The notes: generated by a model from the letters alone, not told the origin. A stretch of DNA of 64,000 bases from Dromiciops gliroides (GCF_019393635.1 NC_057866.1:9248223-9312222); one strand, 5' to 3'; positions 11,012-23,060 are shown, counted from the first letter of the stretch. Translations and numbers: made by a program.

Positions 11012-14000
11012 GTCATCCCCCCTTTCTGCTCGGGGAAGTCCTCAATTGCTTGAGGTAGACTCCCCATAACTCACCTACAGGTTGGAGGCCAGTCGGTTGG
11101 TTACCCTCCACCTGGCTTAGCCTGTCTGCCAAGACAGTTTTATCAGGGCACGGCCGTCGCTCATGCATCAGCTTCTTGGAGCCATGGGTAAGAGTCGGGT
11201 GGCAGGTGGACACCAAAGGTGGGCTCCGCAGCCCTTGAACCAGAGGGAGTCGTCCTCCCGGACACCCCATGATTATAAAGCTAAAGAAAGAGATGAGAAA
11301 TGGGGTCCTGAGCAAAATCACTTTCTGTGGCTGACCAGGAGCAAGTGACCCCAAGCCTAACCATCCCAGAGCTGTCTTCTGAGACCCACGTGGGACCAGG
11401 GCGGAGCTCGCTCACTGTCCAGGAAGGTAGTCACTGCTCTGGGAGAGAGTGCATGTGGGGGACCTTCTTGGGGGGTCCTCACCATTGGACCAGCAAACCT
11501 TTGCTCTCGGGATGTGGCTAAGGGACAGAGGGAAGGACCAAATGGGCCGCCCGGCCCCTTCTGGGAGGGCATTGATGAGCCTTCACTTAGCAACTGATTT
11601 TAGGAAAATTTTGGCAAAGTCCTTGAATTCCCAGAAGACCTAGGCCCGATTTGCCCATTGTGACGGATTCTCTACCCCCACCCCAATGACTTTATATATA
11701 TTTTGTTATTTACTTGACCATGGACGTGTTGTCTTCTAGCAGAATGTAATTTCCTCAAAGGGAGCCTGTGCCTAGGGCCCACCCTGGGCTTTGGCACGTA
11801 GTAGGCACTCATGAAGTACTTAGTGTGTCTCCTCCAGGTTCCTTTTTTCACTTGAGGGCTGCTTCCCTCTGCCTTTGGACCCTCCTTGGACTCCTGACCG
11901 CCCTGGGGCCATGGAAGTCATGCTGGGAGGCCCCCATCTGGCCCCTCTCCTTGCCTCCCTCCCTCTCTCCCTCCACCTGTTTGCCATCAGTCTAGGACTT
12001 TCTGCTTTCCCAAGCACCAGGTGACGAGAGGGGCTCACCTGGCTGCTAGGGGTCACCTTTGTCTGGTTTGTAAGGGGGAGGATTAGATTAGTTCTGGTCC
12101 AGTAGAATTGGCCGCTCATCTGAGATCTGTTTTCTTTCTGTCCCAATCTGTGCCCCCCTGGAAGTGGGAAGAGGGACTTTGCAGCTCTTAGCTACAGTTT
12201 GAAGAGGCCCTGAAGGTCTTATAACCTAACCTCCTCATTTGACAGATAAGAAAACTGAGATCCAGGTCATAGATGACCCAAGTGCCAGGTGCACCTTGAT
12301 GCGACTTTGCATCTGGTGCTCTTTCCCCAGAGCAGTGGGGCTTGGGAAACAGGTATTTAACATTAGAGTTGGGCAAGTCAGTTGGTTAGGGCATTGAGGC
12401 AGACCTAAGGCTGTGGGCACTTTGGTTTTTTGGGCAGAACCTGCCTTGACCATTGGTCCTTAGGCAGAATGTTGGGAGCTCTCAGAGGCTCCTTACCACA
12501 CTTGGGCACCAGCACAGGCCAGCTTGCCAGGTGCAGGTCCGTGGCATTGTTGGTCCACTAAGGCACAGCCTATTTTCATTTATTCAGATGATGAGATGCT
12601 GACCCAGTTTGCCATGGCCTCCGGGCTGCTCCCGGCTGCAGTTAGAAGTGGGTCAGGGATCCTCATGGCTGTCACAGGGTAGATCTGTCCCTGGTGGGCA
12701 GCCCCCATGCATTCCTCCATCCAGTGACCTGGTGGCCCTCCTCAGTTCTGGGCATTGTCCCCTGCTGTCCCTAGGCCTGGGAGGCCCTCCCCGCTCATTC
12801 CCTCTCCTGCCTCTCCACAGTCCCCTGTGATGCTGGGGCTTTCTGCCTTCTCTCTGCTGACCCTCCCCAATGTATCCTGTCTGTAGCTTCCTCAGAGAGA
12901 GCTGTTTGCCTTTGTCTCCCCCATTAGACTGGGAGCTCCTTGAGAACGGGGCCTGGTTTTTTGCCTTTATTCAGATCTCTAGTGTTTAGGCCTGGCCCAT
13001 AGTAGGTGCTTAATAAAGGTTTATTGACTGACTGACTGACCACCTCTCCTCAGATCTTTTGCCTCCTGGGGCTGTTCTTTTCACCAAACTCTCTAGTGGG
13101 GTCCTGCTCCATGGGCCGCTGAGAGAAGATTTCTGCCAGGACTCAAGCTATGGCTCTTCTCTCCCTTCCATGTTTCCCCAGGGAAGGAAAATAAATGATC
13201 AGGGTGGGGGGAGGGGCGATCCCCCTCCAGCCCCCCCCCACCTCTCCACCTGGAGGAGAATGGAGGCTTTTCCAGATGCCACCAGTCTTGTCCTTATCAC
13301 TGAGGAGGTCTAGGCCCGCTCCCTGCAACATCTGGATGACTGTTCTCGGAGGACAGCAAACAGCAGGTTGATTCAGAACTGGGAGGTGTTGGAAAACCCC
13401 TTGGGCAGAAGATTTCGAAATGAGATTTAGGTTAGAAAAAACCCACAGTGGGTGGGGCTTTGGAGAATGAAAGAGATGGAAAAACTCTAAGCCAAGTTGT
13501 AATTGAGAAAGCAAGAAATGAGAGGGTGTCAGTGGTGTGGGGACGGAGACAGAGAGAGATAGCTGTCTGCGAGGCCCAGGGCCTCTGATGACAGCTCCTA
13601 CGCAGCAGGACTGCACACAGTAGGACCTCAGCATTGAGTTCAGGACATGTCAGTGCCAGCAAGATGGAGATGACCCCGAGGGAGTTCAGAGAGGGCTAGG
13701 AGGAAGAATGGGGGGGGGGGGTGGAGGGCCCTCAATAAAAGGGAGAATCCTCCTGGATAGCTATCTAAGCCCAGGCTTGGGTCAGCCTCCATCCTGTTTC
13801 TGGGCTCTCAGTGGCAGCAAGTGGATTTTAAGTACGGAATTGAATAGAAACAAAGAAGGTGATGGTTACAGTAGCAGTGGACTGGTGTGGAAAGGGATGG
13901 GTGAGAGTGGAACGTCAGGAGTGGAAAGCCAGGCTGGACAAAAGGAGGGGAGGGGAGCAAAGGAGAGTTAGGGAGAAATAAGAAAGGAGTAGAGGCAGCA

Positions 14001-15384
14001 CAGAAGTCATCCTTTGTCCCACTCCAGGGGCAAGGGGGGACTGCGGAGGGTGACAGAACCCACGAGTGGGCAGAGGGTGACTAGGCAAGAATATGAAGGA
14101 GCAGCCACTACTCCTTGGGGACACTTTGTTCCTACTGGATGGAGAGCCAAGCAGTTAGAGATGAGAGGCACAAGGCTTGGTGATTCACCCCCTGCTTGTT
14201 TCCACTGCTCCAAAGCCATTGCTCCCCCCACTGTCTCGTGCAGGGTGGGGACCCACCAAACCAGAGTGACAGCTTGGCCTCTCCTGATGACAGCTGGCAT
14301 ACCATGACATCTTCACCCCACCCACCTCAGCCCCCAAGCCTTTGGCAAAGAAAGTAGTAAACAAGCGATGGGCAGGAGGGGGTGGAGGTCACAGACCTCT
14401 CCACTTGGGCTCACCCCTAGACGAGTTTGTATCTGAGGGAGCCCCTAACCCAAAGGAGATGGGGTTAACCTCAGGGAACTTTCCTTTGAGGCTACAGTCA
14501 CAATAACTCCAACGAGTGCTAGGGTTTCCAAAAAAATCAAATAATTTCATAGAAGCCAGAAGTCCCCTCAGAGAGCATGGAGACTAACATAAGCTGAGCA
14601 GAAGGTCCGTTAACAAAGAGTTATTCATCCCCCACTTGAACACTTCCATGGATGGGAAGCCCACTCCTTTGCCCATTCCGCTTTTGGACAATTTCAATGG
14701 TTGGGACGTTCTTCTTTACACTGGCCCCACAGGCCAAGTAAAACACATCTCCCTCTTCGTACAGGACGTTTGAGGGTGGCCGTCACAGTCCTTGGAGGCC
14801 ACGTGACCAGGCCTGAAACCACCAGACTCTACTGTCCGGCACTTCATATCTCGCTGTCTGGAAAGACTTTATTAACTACTCTGCAGACATCGAGATCCCT
14901 GTGTCGATTCGTCCCCCTAGCCAGTTAGAACAGGAAATGCAGTTCATTTGACATAACTTGTTCTTGATGAACTGGTAGTCGCTGTTTCCCTTTCGGAATG
15001 CTCCAAACCCCTCCCTTTAGTGGTTCGTTCTAGAACTTTGCCAGGAACTGAAGCCAAGCTCTGTGGCTGCTAATTTGGAGAATCTACCTTCTCGCCCATC
15101 TCCACCCCCTTGTCCACAGTTCTTGGGAGACACCAAGTATCTTCTCAGGAGAAGAAATAACAGATCACTCTCATCAGAATAATTTTGATCTGCAGAGGTG
15201 ACCACTGATGATTTGGCTCAAGGGCCTCCACCCCGTGGAACAAACCTGACCTGCGCCACAGCAGGGACAGCCGAGCACCCTGGTTCCACAATGTCTGACT
15301 CTGGAAGAGAGTCAGCCCTTCCGATGCTCTTCCTGCTTCTTCCACAGCTTTCTAGATAAACTTAAACCGATGTGATTCCAAGAT
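11012..15384. other. Mostly unique intergenic DNA
   Basis: No exons recognised. Holds L2-type 3' end relics with the TAGTAGGYGCTTAATAAA signature at about 11725-11825 and 12925-13040 (the latter ends in a GACT repeat). Confidence 0.6.
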
Positions 15385-15545
15385 GATTTCCCAGGTTCTA
15401 CTCCACTAGCTGTGTGACCTTGGTCAAGTCAATTCCCCATCATGAGCCTCAGTTTCCTCAACTGTCAAATGGGAATAATGGTGCTTGCATGGCTTGCGTG
15501 CTTCAGATGCCATTGGTGAGGAAAGCATTTTGTTGACAGTCATAA
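15385..15545 (+). repeat. MIR fragment
   Basis: ACTAGCTGTGTGACCTTGG, then CTCAGTTTCCTCAACTGTC and AAATGGGAATAATG: the classic MIR CORE and 3' part. Confidence 0.85.
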
Positions 15546-16021
15546 GCCCTAGAAATAGGGTGCATGGCGATTAAAGGCGGGACTGTAATAATAGGGCTTG
15601 TAGCAGTTTGTCTAGAGGGTGGCAAGTTGGGGAGGGGATTGGCAAGTACACTTGAAGAGGTCTAGGATCCAGGAGGTTTTTCTTGGAGAAGAGAGAGGGG
15701 ATATGGGGGTGGGGCAGACCTGAGTCCTAGAAGGGCTCTTGTGGGGATGAACGATTGGCCTCCCTCTTCTTGGCCCCAGCAGAAGGAACTAGGAGGAATG
15801 AATGGGGCTGGGGAAGCGGCAGAGACCAGTTGGGGTTTGGTATCAGGAAAGTCACAGACAGAGTAGAGGAGGCTCCCTTGGGGGCCTCCCTTTCCCCTGT
15901 CTCAGCTGGAGCCTGGAAAGACACTTGGTAAATTAAAGTCAGGGAGGCTAAAGATGCCTGAAGGGTGGGGTCAATTCTTCCATGCCTCCCACTTTCCCTG
16001 ATTTCTTTCACTCTCTCTTTC

Positions 16022-16170
16022 TTTTTGGGGAGGGGTGGGACAATGAGGGTTAAGTGACTTGCCCAAGGTCACACAGCTAGTAAGTGTCAAGTGTTTGAGG
16101 TCAGATTTGAACTCAGGTCCTCCTGAATCCAGGGCCAGTGCTTTATCCACTGCACCACCTAGCTGCCCCC
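16022..16170 (-). mobile_element. WSINE1-like SINE, subfamily A (SINE cluster, first)
   Basis: Full-length minus copy, first of three SINE units packed into 450 bp. Confidence 0.9.
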
Positions 16171-16214
16171 CCCCTTTTTAGTTTCATTCTGAGGTTTGTC
16201 ACGTATTTGTAATG

Positions 16215-16280
16215 GGGCAGTCAGGGCAATGAGGGTTAAGTGACTTGCTTAGGGTCACACAGCTAGTAAGTGTCAAGTCC
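16215..16280 (-). mobile_element. 3' half of a WSINE1-like SINE (second)
   Basis: Only the GGCAATGAGGGTTAAGTGAC to CTAGTAAGTGTCAAGT part remains; it ends at a duplicated AAGTCCCTTCACTC. Confidence 0.85.
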
Positions 16281-16312
16281 CTTCACTCTTTTTTATTAAG
16301 TCCCTTCACTCT

Positions 16313-16460
16313 TTTTTTTTTTTTAGTGAGGCAATTGGGGTTAAGTGACTTGCCCAAGGTCACACAGCTAGTACGTGTTAAGTGTCTGAGGCTGGATTTG
16401 AACTCAGGTACTCCTGATTCCAGGGCCAGTGCTCTATCCACTGCGCCACCTAGCTGCCCC
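16313..16460 (-). mobile_element. WSINE1-like SINE, subfamily B (third)
   Basis: Flanked by TGTCCCTTCACTCTT-like repeats at about 16300 and 16461. The same octadecamer is present once more at 16277, which suggests serial insertion into one site. Confidence 0.9.
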
Positions 16461-16857
16461 ATGTCCCTTCACTCTTAACAGCATAGTGACCCCAGGTCTC
16501 TGGTCCCTCTCCTCTTTCTGCCCTTCTGTTTTCAACCAATCCCAACTAGTCCTCCCCTGGTCAAGCCCCAGGCTCCCAAACAAATAAAGGTACAGTCCTG
16601 GCTCCATATCAGCCCCACTCCCTCCACCCGGCATTCTCAGCCTTGAGAAGAATCCTTTCCCCTCTTCAGTTCCCCCAGGGCATGGGGGCTACTCAGGCAC
16701 AAGCCTCGCCAGCCGCTCCCGGCCCCTCTGACGACTCTGTCCTCACTCTCTGAGTGTCCTCTCTGCCATTTCAGGGGACAGGACGGCACCTAGGGAAATG
16801 TTGGCACAAATGACTCAACTCAAGAGGCAGGGTCTGGAGCGGCCCTCCGCTAGTGGT

Positions 16858-16860
16858 CAC

Positions 16861-16896
<36 letters not shown>

Positions 16897-17022
16897 CAGA
16901 CACACACAGATGCACACACACACAGATACACAAACTCACATACACCCACACTCACACACACACTCTCACACATACATACACATGCGTGCGCGTGCGCGCG
17001 CACACACACACACACACACACC
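16858..17022. repeat. (CA)n microsatellite with a TGCGCGCG core
   Basis: Interrupted CA/CACT/CAGA repeats with GTGCGCGTGCGCGCGC at about 16985-17001, followed by a pure CA run. Confidence 0.95.
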
Positions 17023-17084
17023 CCTGGTGCTCCTCCCATTACTCTGTATAGAGTTGGTGTGAGCTCCTCTGTGTACAGGCCACT

Positions 17085-17200
17085 TCTAGCCTGAAAGCTC
17101 TTTGAAGGAAGGGACTCTTGTCAGCTTTTCTAGAGTCCCTGACCCTGGGATGGTGCCTGGCCCAAGCAGGTCCTCAAAGATGCTTGTTGAATGAGTTAGG
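17085..17200 (+). repeat. L2-type 3' end relic
   Basis: GCTCTTTGAAGGAAGGGACTC ... GGTGCCTGGCCCAAGCAGG ... TGCTTGTTGAATGAGT: conserved L2-like 3' signature. Confidence 0.65.
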
Positions 17201-17886
17201 GACCACCTGGGCTTTTTAATGGCGGCTTGGCGGGGAGGGCCGGTGAAGCCAGAGGCCGGGCTCATGGAAGAGACAGTCTGTCAGTCAAGAAGCCCCAGGC
17301 GGCTGGACTTGGCAACATGCTTCCCTGTTGGGCCTTGCGTGAGCCTAACCCTCCCTCCTCTTCCGGAGTGCCAGGCGGGGCCGCTCCTTTTGCCCTGTTA
17401 TTACCGCTGGCAGAGGGAGAACCAGGCAGGTTTGTTTGTGCCCCGGGGAAGGAGAGACTCAAGTCATTCCAGTTCTCCAGGTCCTGTTCATCGTCTGTGG
17501 GGGGGGAGGAGCCGCTGGGGCCTGTTACCTGGAGTCCCCCAGGGAGGGGCTGTCAGGAGCCAGCTGGACTGGAGGAGCTAAGGGGGGGTGAGGGAGGCAC
17601 TTCTGGTGCTAGCCAACATCGGGCCTGTGGGGAGGAGGTCAATGGAGGCGGAGATGGGCTTTAGGAATCTGATTCAGCCCAAGGTTGTGTGGGCCTAGAA
17701 CCTCTCTTCCTTATCCAGCAACAGCCAGCACCTCTCAGGAGTCCTGTCTTCCTGTGGCCTGCCCCCTTCCTTCCACATTTCCTGGGGTGCAGAACCCTTC
17801 AGAACCTGCTTGCATCTGGACTTTTACAGGGAATGGATACCAGGCCTGGAGCAGGGTGGGCTTCCTGTAGTAAGGGTCATGCCCAT
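17201..17886. other. GC-rich unique DNA, no gene assigned
   Basis: Overlapping open frames of 120-145 codons exist, but they lack family motifs and reflect GC richness. Nothing else seen. Confidence 0.5.
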
Positions 17887-18036
17887 GAGGGCAGCTAGGT
17901 GGTGCAGTGGATAAAGCACTGGCCCTGGATTCAGGAGGACCTAAGTTCAAATCCAGCCTCAGACACTTGACACTTACTAGCTGTGTGACCCTGGGCAAGT
18001 CACTTAACCCTCACTGCCCCACAAAAAAAAAAAAAG
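17887..18036 (+). mobile_element. WSINE1-like SINE, subfamily A
   Basis: Target-site duplication GTCATGCCCA/GTCGTGCCCA on the two sides; tail CCTCACTGCCCCACAAAA. Confidence 0.92.
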
Positions 18037-18136
18037 AGTCGTGCCCAATTTCCAAGATTGTCTCCCTACTCAGTTTGTATTTCTGTCCCATGTCTCCTTC
18101 ATAAGAGCAGAAACTCTTTGAGGATTTCAAGATCTT

Positions 18137-18222
18137 AGTTTCTCTCTTTCTCTCTTCTTCCTCTCTCTCTTCTCTCCATATCTCTCTCTCTCTGTCTTTC
18201 TCCATCCCATTGTCTCTCTCAA
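18137..18222. repeat. Imperfect (CT)n tract
   Basis: CT-rich low-complexity DNA next to a SINE; no coding signal. Confidence 0.8.
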
Positions 18223-18430
18223 AATATTTTTTTCAGAAAATGTCTCCATATGACCAGTGACACTTTATAATCCTTTATTCTCTGCTGTGGTCACTGGGAC
18301 TGTCATGAGGCTGGAAACTTCTTGGTTTGCAACAGCTGAGTTTATAACATAGGCTGCTCCGAAGTCTGGCATTTGCACCCTGAAATCTCACGGCCCAGCA
18401 GTGAAGCGTAGTGCTGCCATCACATGAGTG

Positions 18431-18607
18431 GTTTTTTTGTTTGTTTTTTTGTTTTTGTTTTTGTTTTTTTAAGTGAGGCAATAGGGGTTAAGTGACTTGC
18501 CTAGGGTCACACAGCTAGTAAGTGTTAAGTGTCTGAGGCCGGATTTGAACTCAGGTACTCCTGACTCCAGGAGCGGTGCTCTATCTACTGCGCCACCTAG
18601 CTGCCCC
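18431..18607 (-). mobile_element. WSINE1-like SINE, subfamily B
   Basis: Long T/G-interrupted tail; flanking repeat ACATGAGTG at 18422 and 18609. Confidence 0.92.
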
Positions 18608-18984
18608 TACATGAGTGTTTTTAAATGAGCTGAGGATGCCCTGCCACAGGGATGCTTACAGATGGTTCTGCCCAGTGGTCTGAGCTGCTTCCTGCCAAAA
18701 GCCTGGCCCTATCTCTGGCCCTTCTGTGATCCATGTGCCTGGTCACTCTTTCCCTCTCTCTGCTTGTATCTCAGTTTCCTATTCTGTAAAATGAGGGGGT
18801 TGGACTGGCTTGAGATCCCAAGTCCCTATGATTCCTCCCCATAAACCAAGGAGAAACAAGCTAGCAGAGAGAAGCATTTGTGGTGATGGGTGAGAAGAGT
18901 GTTTCCTCATTCCTCCAGCTCATCTTCTAGGGGAAACCACAGGCAAACAACCACGTTCAATCAAAGATACATAGCATCCATCGG

Positions 18985-19165
18985 AGGTGGTTGTTGTTGT
19001 TTGTCCTTTGTTCCCAAAGAGGTCCATGACATGGGGGTGATGACGTGACTTGCAGTGAACTGGATTGAAGTGAGGCAGGGCTGTGCAAGGTCACCAGCCT
19101 CACTCTCTCCCCCAGAGCCATCTGGGTCCAGTGGCAAGTTATATAACAAGATGGCTGGAGATGGC
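18985..19165 (+). repeat. Unnamed dispersed repeat, copy 2
   Basis: Shares TTGTTTGTCCTTTGTT, GGGGGTGATGACGTGACTTG-like and CACCAGCCTCACTCTCTC blocks with copy 1 at 10352. Followed directly by a SINE. Confidence 0.7.
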
Positions 19166-19172
19166 CCCTGAT

Positions 19173-19292
19173 GTTTAAGGCAATTGGGGTAAGTGACTTT
19201 CCCAGGGTCACACAGCTAGTAAGTGTCTGAGGTAGCATTTGAACTTAGGTTCTCCAGACTTCAGGGCCAGTGCTCTATCCACTTAGCCACCT
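19173..19292 (-). mobile_element. Diverged WSINE1-like SINE
   Basis: Minus copy with several indels; ends at CTTAGCCACCTACAG. No target-site duplication recognised. Confidence 0.8.
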
Positions 19293-19797
19293 ACAGAAAT
19301 ATTGAAATGTAAAGGGAAGACCGTTAAGTGCAAAATTAGACATTCCCCACCCAAGAAAGTGTCTGAGATTTGAAAAGCTCAATTGCATATGGAGAGACCA
19401 GACTACCTTAGACCCAAGTTGCAAGAGAACAAGTCCTGGGACCTGTTATTACTCCCCATTCCTCTGGACCACCACCCTCTTCTACTCCCCATCCTCTCCT
19501 CTCTAGGTTTTTGGGACACCCACCACCTTTCTGACATCAACCTCTCTGACTGCTCCTTCTTGATTTCCTTTGCAGGATCTTAATCTTGATGGGACCCTCT
19601 GACCATAGGTGCCCCTTGGGTTTCTGTCCTGGGTCCCCTTCTCTTCTCTCCTGCTCTATTACTTCATTTGGTGTTCTCATCAGCTCTACAGGAAGGATTC
19701 TCAAATCTGCTTATCTAGCCGGGAGCTCTCTGTGATCTCTAGTCTTATCTCCCACTGCCTATTGGACATCTTGAAGTAGGCATGTCATAGAGATCTT
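19293..19797. other. Unique DNA
   Basis: No gene or recognisable repeat seen. Confidence 0.5.
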
Positions 19798-19950
19798 TTC
19801 TATCTTTTTTTTTTGCAGGGCAATGAGGGTTAAGTGACTTGCCCAGGGTCACCCAGCTAGTAAGTGTCAAGTGTCTGAGGTCGGCTTTGAACTCAGGCCC
19901 TCCTGAATCTAGGGCCGGTGCTTTATCCACTGTGCTGCCTAGCTGCCCCC
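19798..19950 (-). mobile_element. WSINE1-like SINE, subfamily A
   Basis: Perfect target-site duplication CATAGAGATCTT at 19786-19797 and 19951-19962. Confidence 0.95.
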
Positions 19951-20118
19951 CATAGAGATCTTAAACTATGTAAAATGGAACTCAATTATCTTTCTCTCCA
20001 AACTATTCCCTTCCAAACTTCCCCCACACCCTCCTAGTCCTCCAGGCTACAACCTAGGAGTCATCTTGGACTATTCCCTTGTTTATCCCCCATATCCAGT
20101 CATTACCAAGACCTGTTG

Positions 20119-20370
20119 TCACCTTCGTGTTCAATCATTTCAATGATGTCCGACTCTTTGTGACCCTTTTTGGGTTTTCTTGGCAGAGATCCTGGAGTGG
20201 TCTGCTAAGTCCTTCTCTGGCTCATTTCACAGATGAGGAAACTGAGGCAAACAGGGTGAAGTGACTTGCCCAGGGTCACACAGCTAGTAAGGGTCTGAGG
20301 TCAGATTTGACTCAGGTCTTCCTGACTCCTGGCCCCAAAATCTTATCTACTGAGACACTAAGCTGCCTAG
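20119..20370 (-). mobile_element. RTE-tailed CORE-SINE
   Basis: The 3' tail reads (plus strand) GTCCGACTCTTTGTGACCC, then GATGAGGAAACTGAGGCAAA, then the CORE-SINE head. It has the BovB-type 3' tail instead of an A tail. Confidence 0.8.
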
Positions 20371-20594
20371 ATTCCTTTGGAGCATCTGTTGTATCTGCTT
20401 CCTGCTTTCCTGACAGTCATCGGTGCGGTGCCTCACACCAATAGCCTCTTTGATGGATCTGCCTGCCACAGGTCCATCCCCCTCCGGTCCATCCTCAAGT
20501 TCACCGTTAAGACAATCTTCCTGGAGGGCAGGTCTGGCCCTTCTGCTCCCTCGTATTGGTTGTTGTCCTTCCTTTTCGAAAATGACCCAGATGG

Positions 20595-20748
20595 GGGGCA
20601 GCTAGGTAATGCAGTAGATAAGGCACTAGCCTTGGATTTTGGAGGACCTGAGTTTAAACCCAGCCTCACACACTTACTAGCTGTGTGACCCTGAGCAAGT
20701 CACTTAACCCCCATTGCCCTGCAAAAAAAAAAAAAAAAGAAAAGATAA
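20595..20748 (+). mobile_element. WSINE1-like SINE, subfamily A
   Basis: Inserted in a third copy of the unnamed repeat (flanks TTGTCCTTCCTTTTCG before, ACCCAGATGACC after); AATGACCCAGATG-like duplication on both sides. Confidence 0.9.
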
Positions 20749-20769
20749 AAGAAAAGGACCCAGATGACC

Positions 20770-22077
20770 TTACTCTGCTAGGGTTAAGGTACAGTGTGTC
20801 TGACTGGCAGCTCAGACCAACCATGAGGCTGGAAGGCTCTCCCACAGCTCGGGCACAAATAGTCCACAGGAACATTTGGAGTGGAGATGGCTCTAAATTT
20901 GCACATCACACATTTTTCTTGAGCTGTGCAATTCTTTCCTCATAGAGCACAGCACCTTTGATACAGGCACACTGTGGTTGGCGGTCCTGGGCCAGTGTCT
21001 GCCATGTCTCACAATCGATTCCAGAGTTCTTCAGAGAGACCTTGGGAGTGTCCTTATATTCCTTCTTCTGGCCTCTGTGCGAACACCTGCCTTGTGTGCA
21101 TTCTCTGTGAAATAGTCTTTTAGGCAAACATACATTTGGCCTTTGAACAACGTGGCCAGCCCCCTGAAGCTGCGCTCTCTGCAACAGAGTTTGAATGGCA
21201 AGCAGTTCAGCTTGAGAAAGGATCTCAGTGTCTGGTCTCTTTTCCTGCCAGGTGACCTTCAGAATCTGCCTAAGACAATTCAGATGAAAGCAATTTGGTT
21301 TCCTGGCATGGCGCTGGTAGAATGTCCAGGTTTCACAGGCATAGAACAATGAGGTCAGCACAGTGTCTCTGTGGACCATCTGTCTAGTAGTCAATCTAAT
21401 ACTTCTCTCACACTTTCCTTTAGAGCCTCCCAAACACTGATCTAGCTCTAGAAATGCATGTGTCAATCTCATTATCATTGTGTACATCCCTGGAAAGTAT
21501 ATTGCTAAAGAAAGGGAATTTATCCACAGTATTCAAAACTTCTTTCGTTGAAACTGAGGGTTCCACATATGGATGATGTGGTGCTGATGGGTGGAAAGCC
21601 TCTGTTTTCTTGGTGTTAGTTGTCAGGATAAAATTAGCACAAGCAGCAGGAAATCGATCCATGCTTTGCTGCATCTCAGCTTCAGAGGCTGTGTTGAGTG
21701 CACAATCATGTGGGAATAAAAATTCATACACCGACTCTGTCTCTACTTTAGTCTTGTCTTGTAGCCTTTTCAAGTTAAATACTTTGCCATCAGTGCAACA
21801 GCTGACCTTGATGCTGTTTCTGTCCTCCTTGAAGTGTTCTGGAAACATCATGCTGAAAGGCATGGGAGAAAGCACACAGCTTTGATTCACTCCATTGGTG
21901 ACTGGAAAAACGCAAGAACATTAGCCATTATCCAAAACCTGGGCAAGCGTGCAGTCATGAAACTGAGTTACTAATACTGACGGACTTCTCCAGGCAGTTA
22001 CATTTGCCATCATTTTCCACAAGTCCTCACGACTGACAGTATCAAAGAACTTGGTCAGATTCCACTCACATTGGTAC
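20770..22077 (-). mobile_element. Decayed non-LTR LINE, RT to 3' end (main body)
   Basis: Minus-strand frames encode LTKFFDTVSREDLWKMMA, VNQSCVLSPMPFSMMF and a C-terminal YACETWTFYQRHARK block, followed by a CPSCGRAF zinc-knuckle-like motif near 20830-20850. Several stops and frameshifts are present. The clade is not certain; it differs from the BovB copy at 1.87 kb. Its endonuclease part lies inverted at 22078-22440. Confidence 0.8.
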
Positions 22078-22440
22078 ATGGCACGTGCCCATGCTTGCAG
22101 ACAACACAAAATCTAGTAGACTGGAAAGACGAATGGTTCTTGTTGCGAGAGAACTCAGCACTTGCCACATCCAAATAGCAGCCCCAAGTGGGTTCTGGAT
22201 ATACCACTTTCTGGAGTGGCTGCTGTAATGGGGAGCACCGCGAAGCTGGCCTAGGTTTTGCAATCAAAGCTATTCAACAAGCTTGTATGCCTGCCCAAAG
22301 CAGGGAAAGACAGGCTCCTGACGATGCAATTGTCCCTTGAAGGAAAGCACCCTGCCACCATCATGAGTGTGCATATGATGAACCCAGATGAGGTCAGAGA
22401 AAAAATTGATGAAGACCTTCATGAAGGGGCAGGGCAGGGG
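22078..22440 (+). mobile_element. Inverted endonuclease segment of the same LINE
   Basis: Plus-strand frames give WHVPMLADNTKSSR, RMVLVARELSTCHIQIAA, VGSGYTTFWSG, EAGLGFAIK and DEVREKIDEDLH. Together these follow the AP-endonuclease domain that normally precedes the RT in this kind of LINE. It lies on the 5' side of the RT part but in the opposite orientation, with the joint near 22078. Confidence 0.75.
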
Positions 22441-22632
22441 CGTCTTCTCATTTGTCCTCCTTCAAGTCCCACTTGATAGTCACAATTTCCTTACATTTAC
22501 TTCTCATTGTTGTACTTACTGCAGGTATATTTTGGGGTCCTGACTTAACTTTGTATCAGTTTGTGTAGATTTTTCTGTGCTTGTTTGTATCTATGATACA
22601 TATCCTTTCTTTTTTTAAGAACACATAGTGAG

Positions 22633-22783
22633 GGGGCAGCTAGGTGGTGCAGTGGATAGAGCACCGGCCCTGGAGTCAGGAGTACCTGAGTTCAAATTTG
22701 GCCTCAGACATTTAACACTTACTAGCTATGTGACCCTGGGCAAGTCACTTAACCCCAATTGCCTCACTAAAAAAAAAAAAAAA
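22633..22783 (+). mobile_element. WSINE1-like SINE, subfamily B (young-looking)
   Basis: Perfect 16-bp target-site duplication AAGAACACATAGTGAG at 22617-22632 and 22784-22799; good internal A and B boxes. Confidence 0.97.
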
Positions 22784-22881
22784 AAGAACACATAGTGAGT
22801 GCTAAGAATGAGATTTTTAAAGTTTTATTCATGTTTTGTTTTTACATTGCAGATATTTCCAGATTATCCTCTCTTATTGTT

Positions 22882-23060
22882 ACTGTTGTTCAGTTGTGTC
22901 CAACTCTTTGTGACCCCATATTTGGGATCTTCTTGGCAGAGATCCTGGAACTGAAGCAAACAGGGTGAAGTGACTTGCCCAGGGTCACCCAGATAGGAAG
23001 TGTCTGAGGTCAGATTGGAATTCAGCAAGATGTCTTCCTGATTCCCAGTCCAGCACTCTG
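22882..23060 (-). mobile_element. RTE-tailed CORE-SINE with internal deletion
   Basis: TTGTTCAGTTGTGTCCAACTC tail, then GAAGCAAACAGGGTGAAGTG, with about 45 bases missing relative to the 20.1 and 36 kb copies. Confidence 0.8.
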
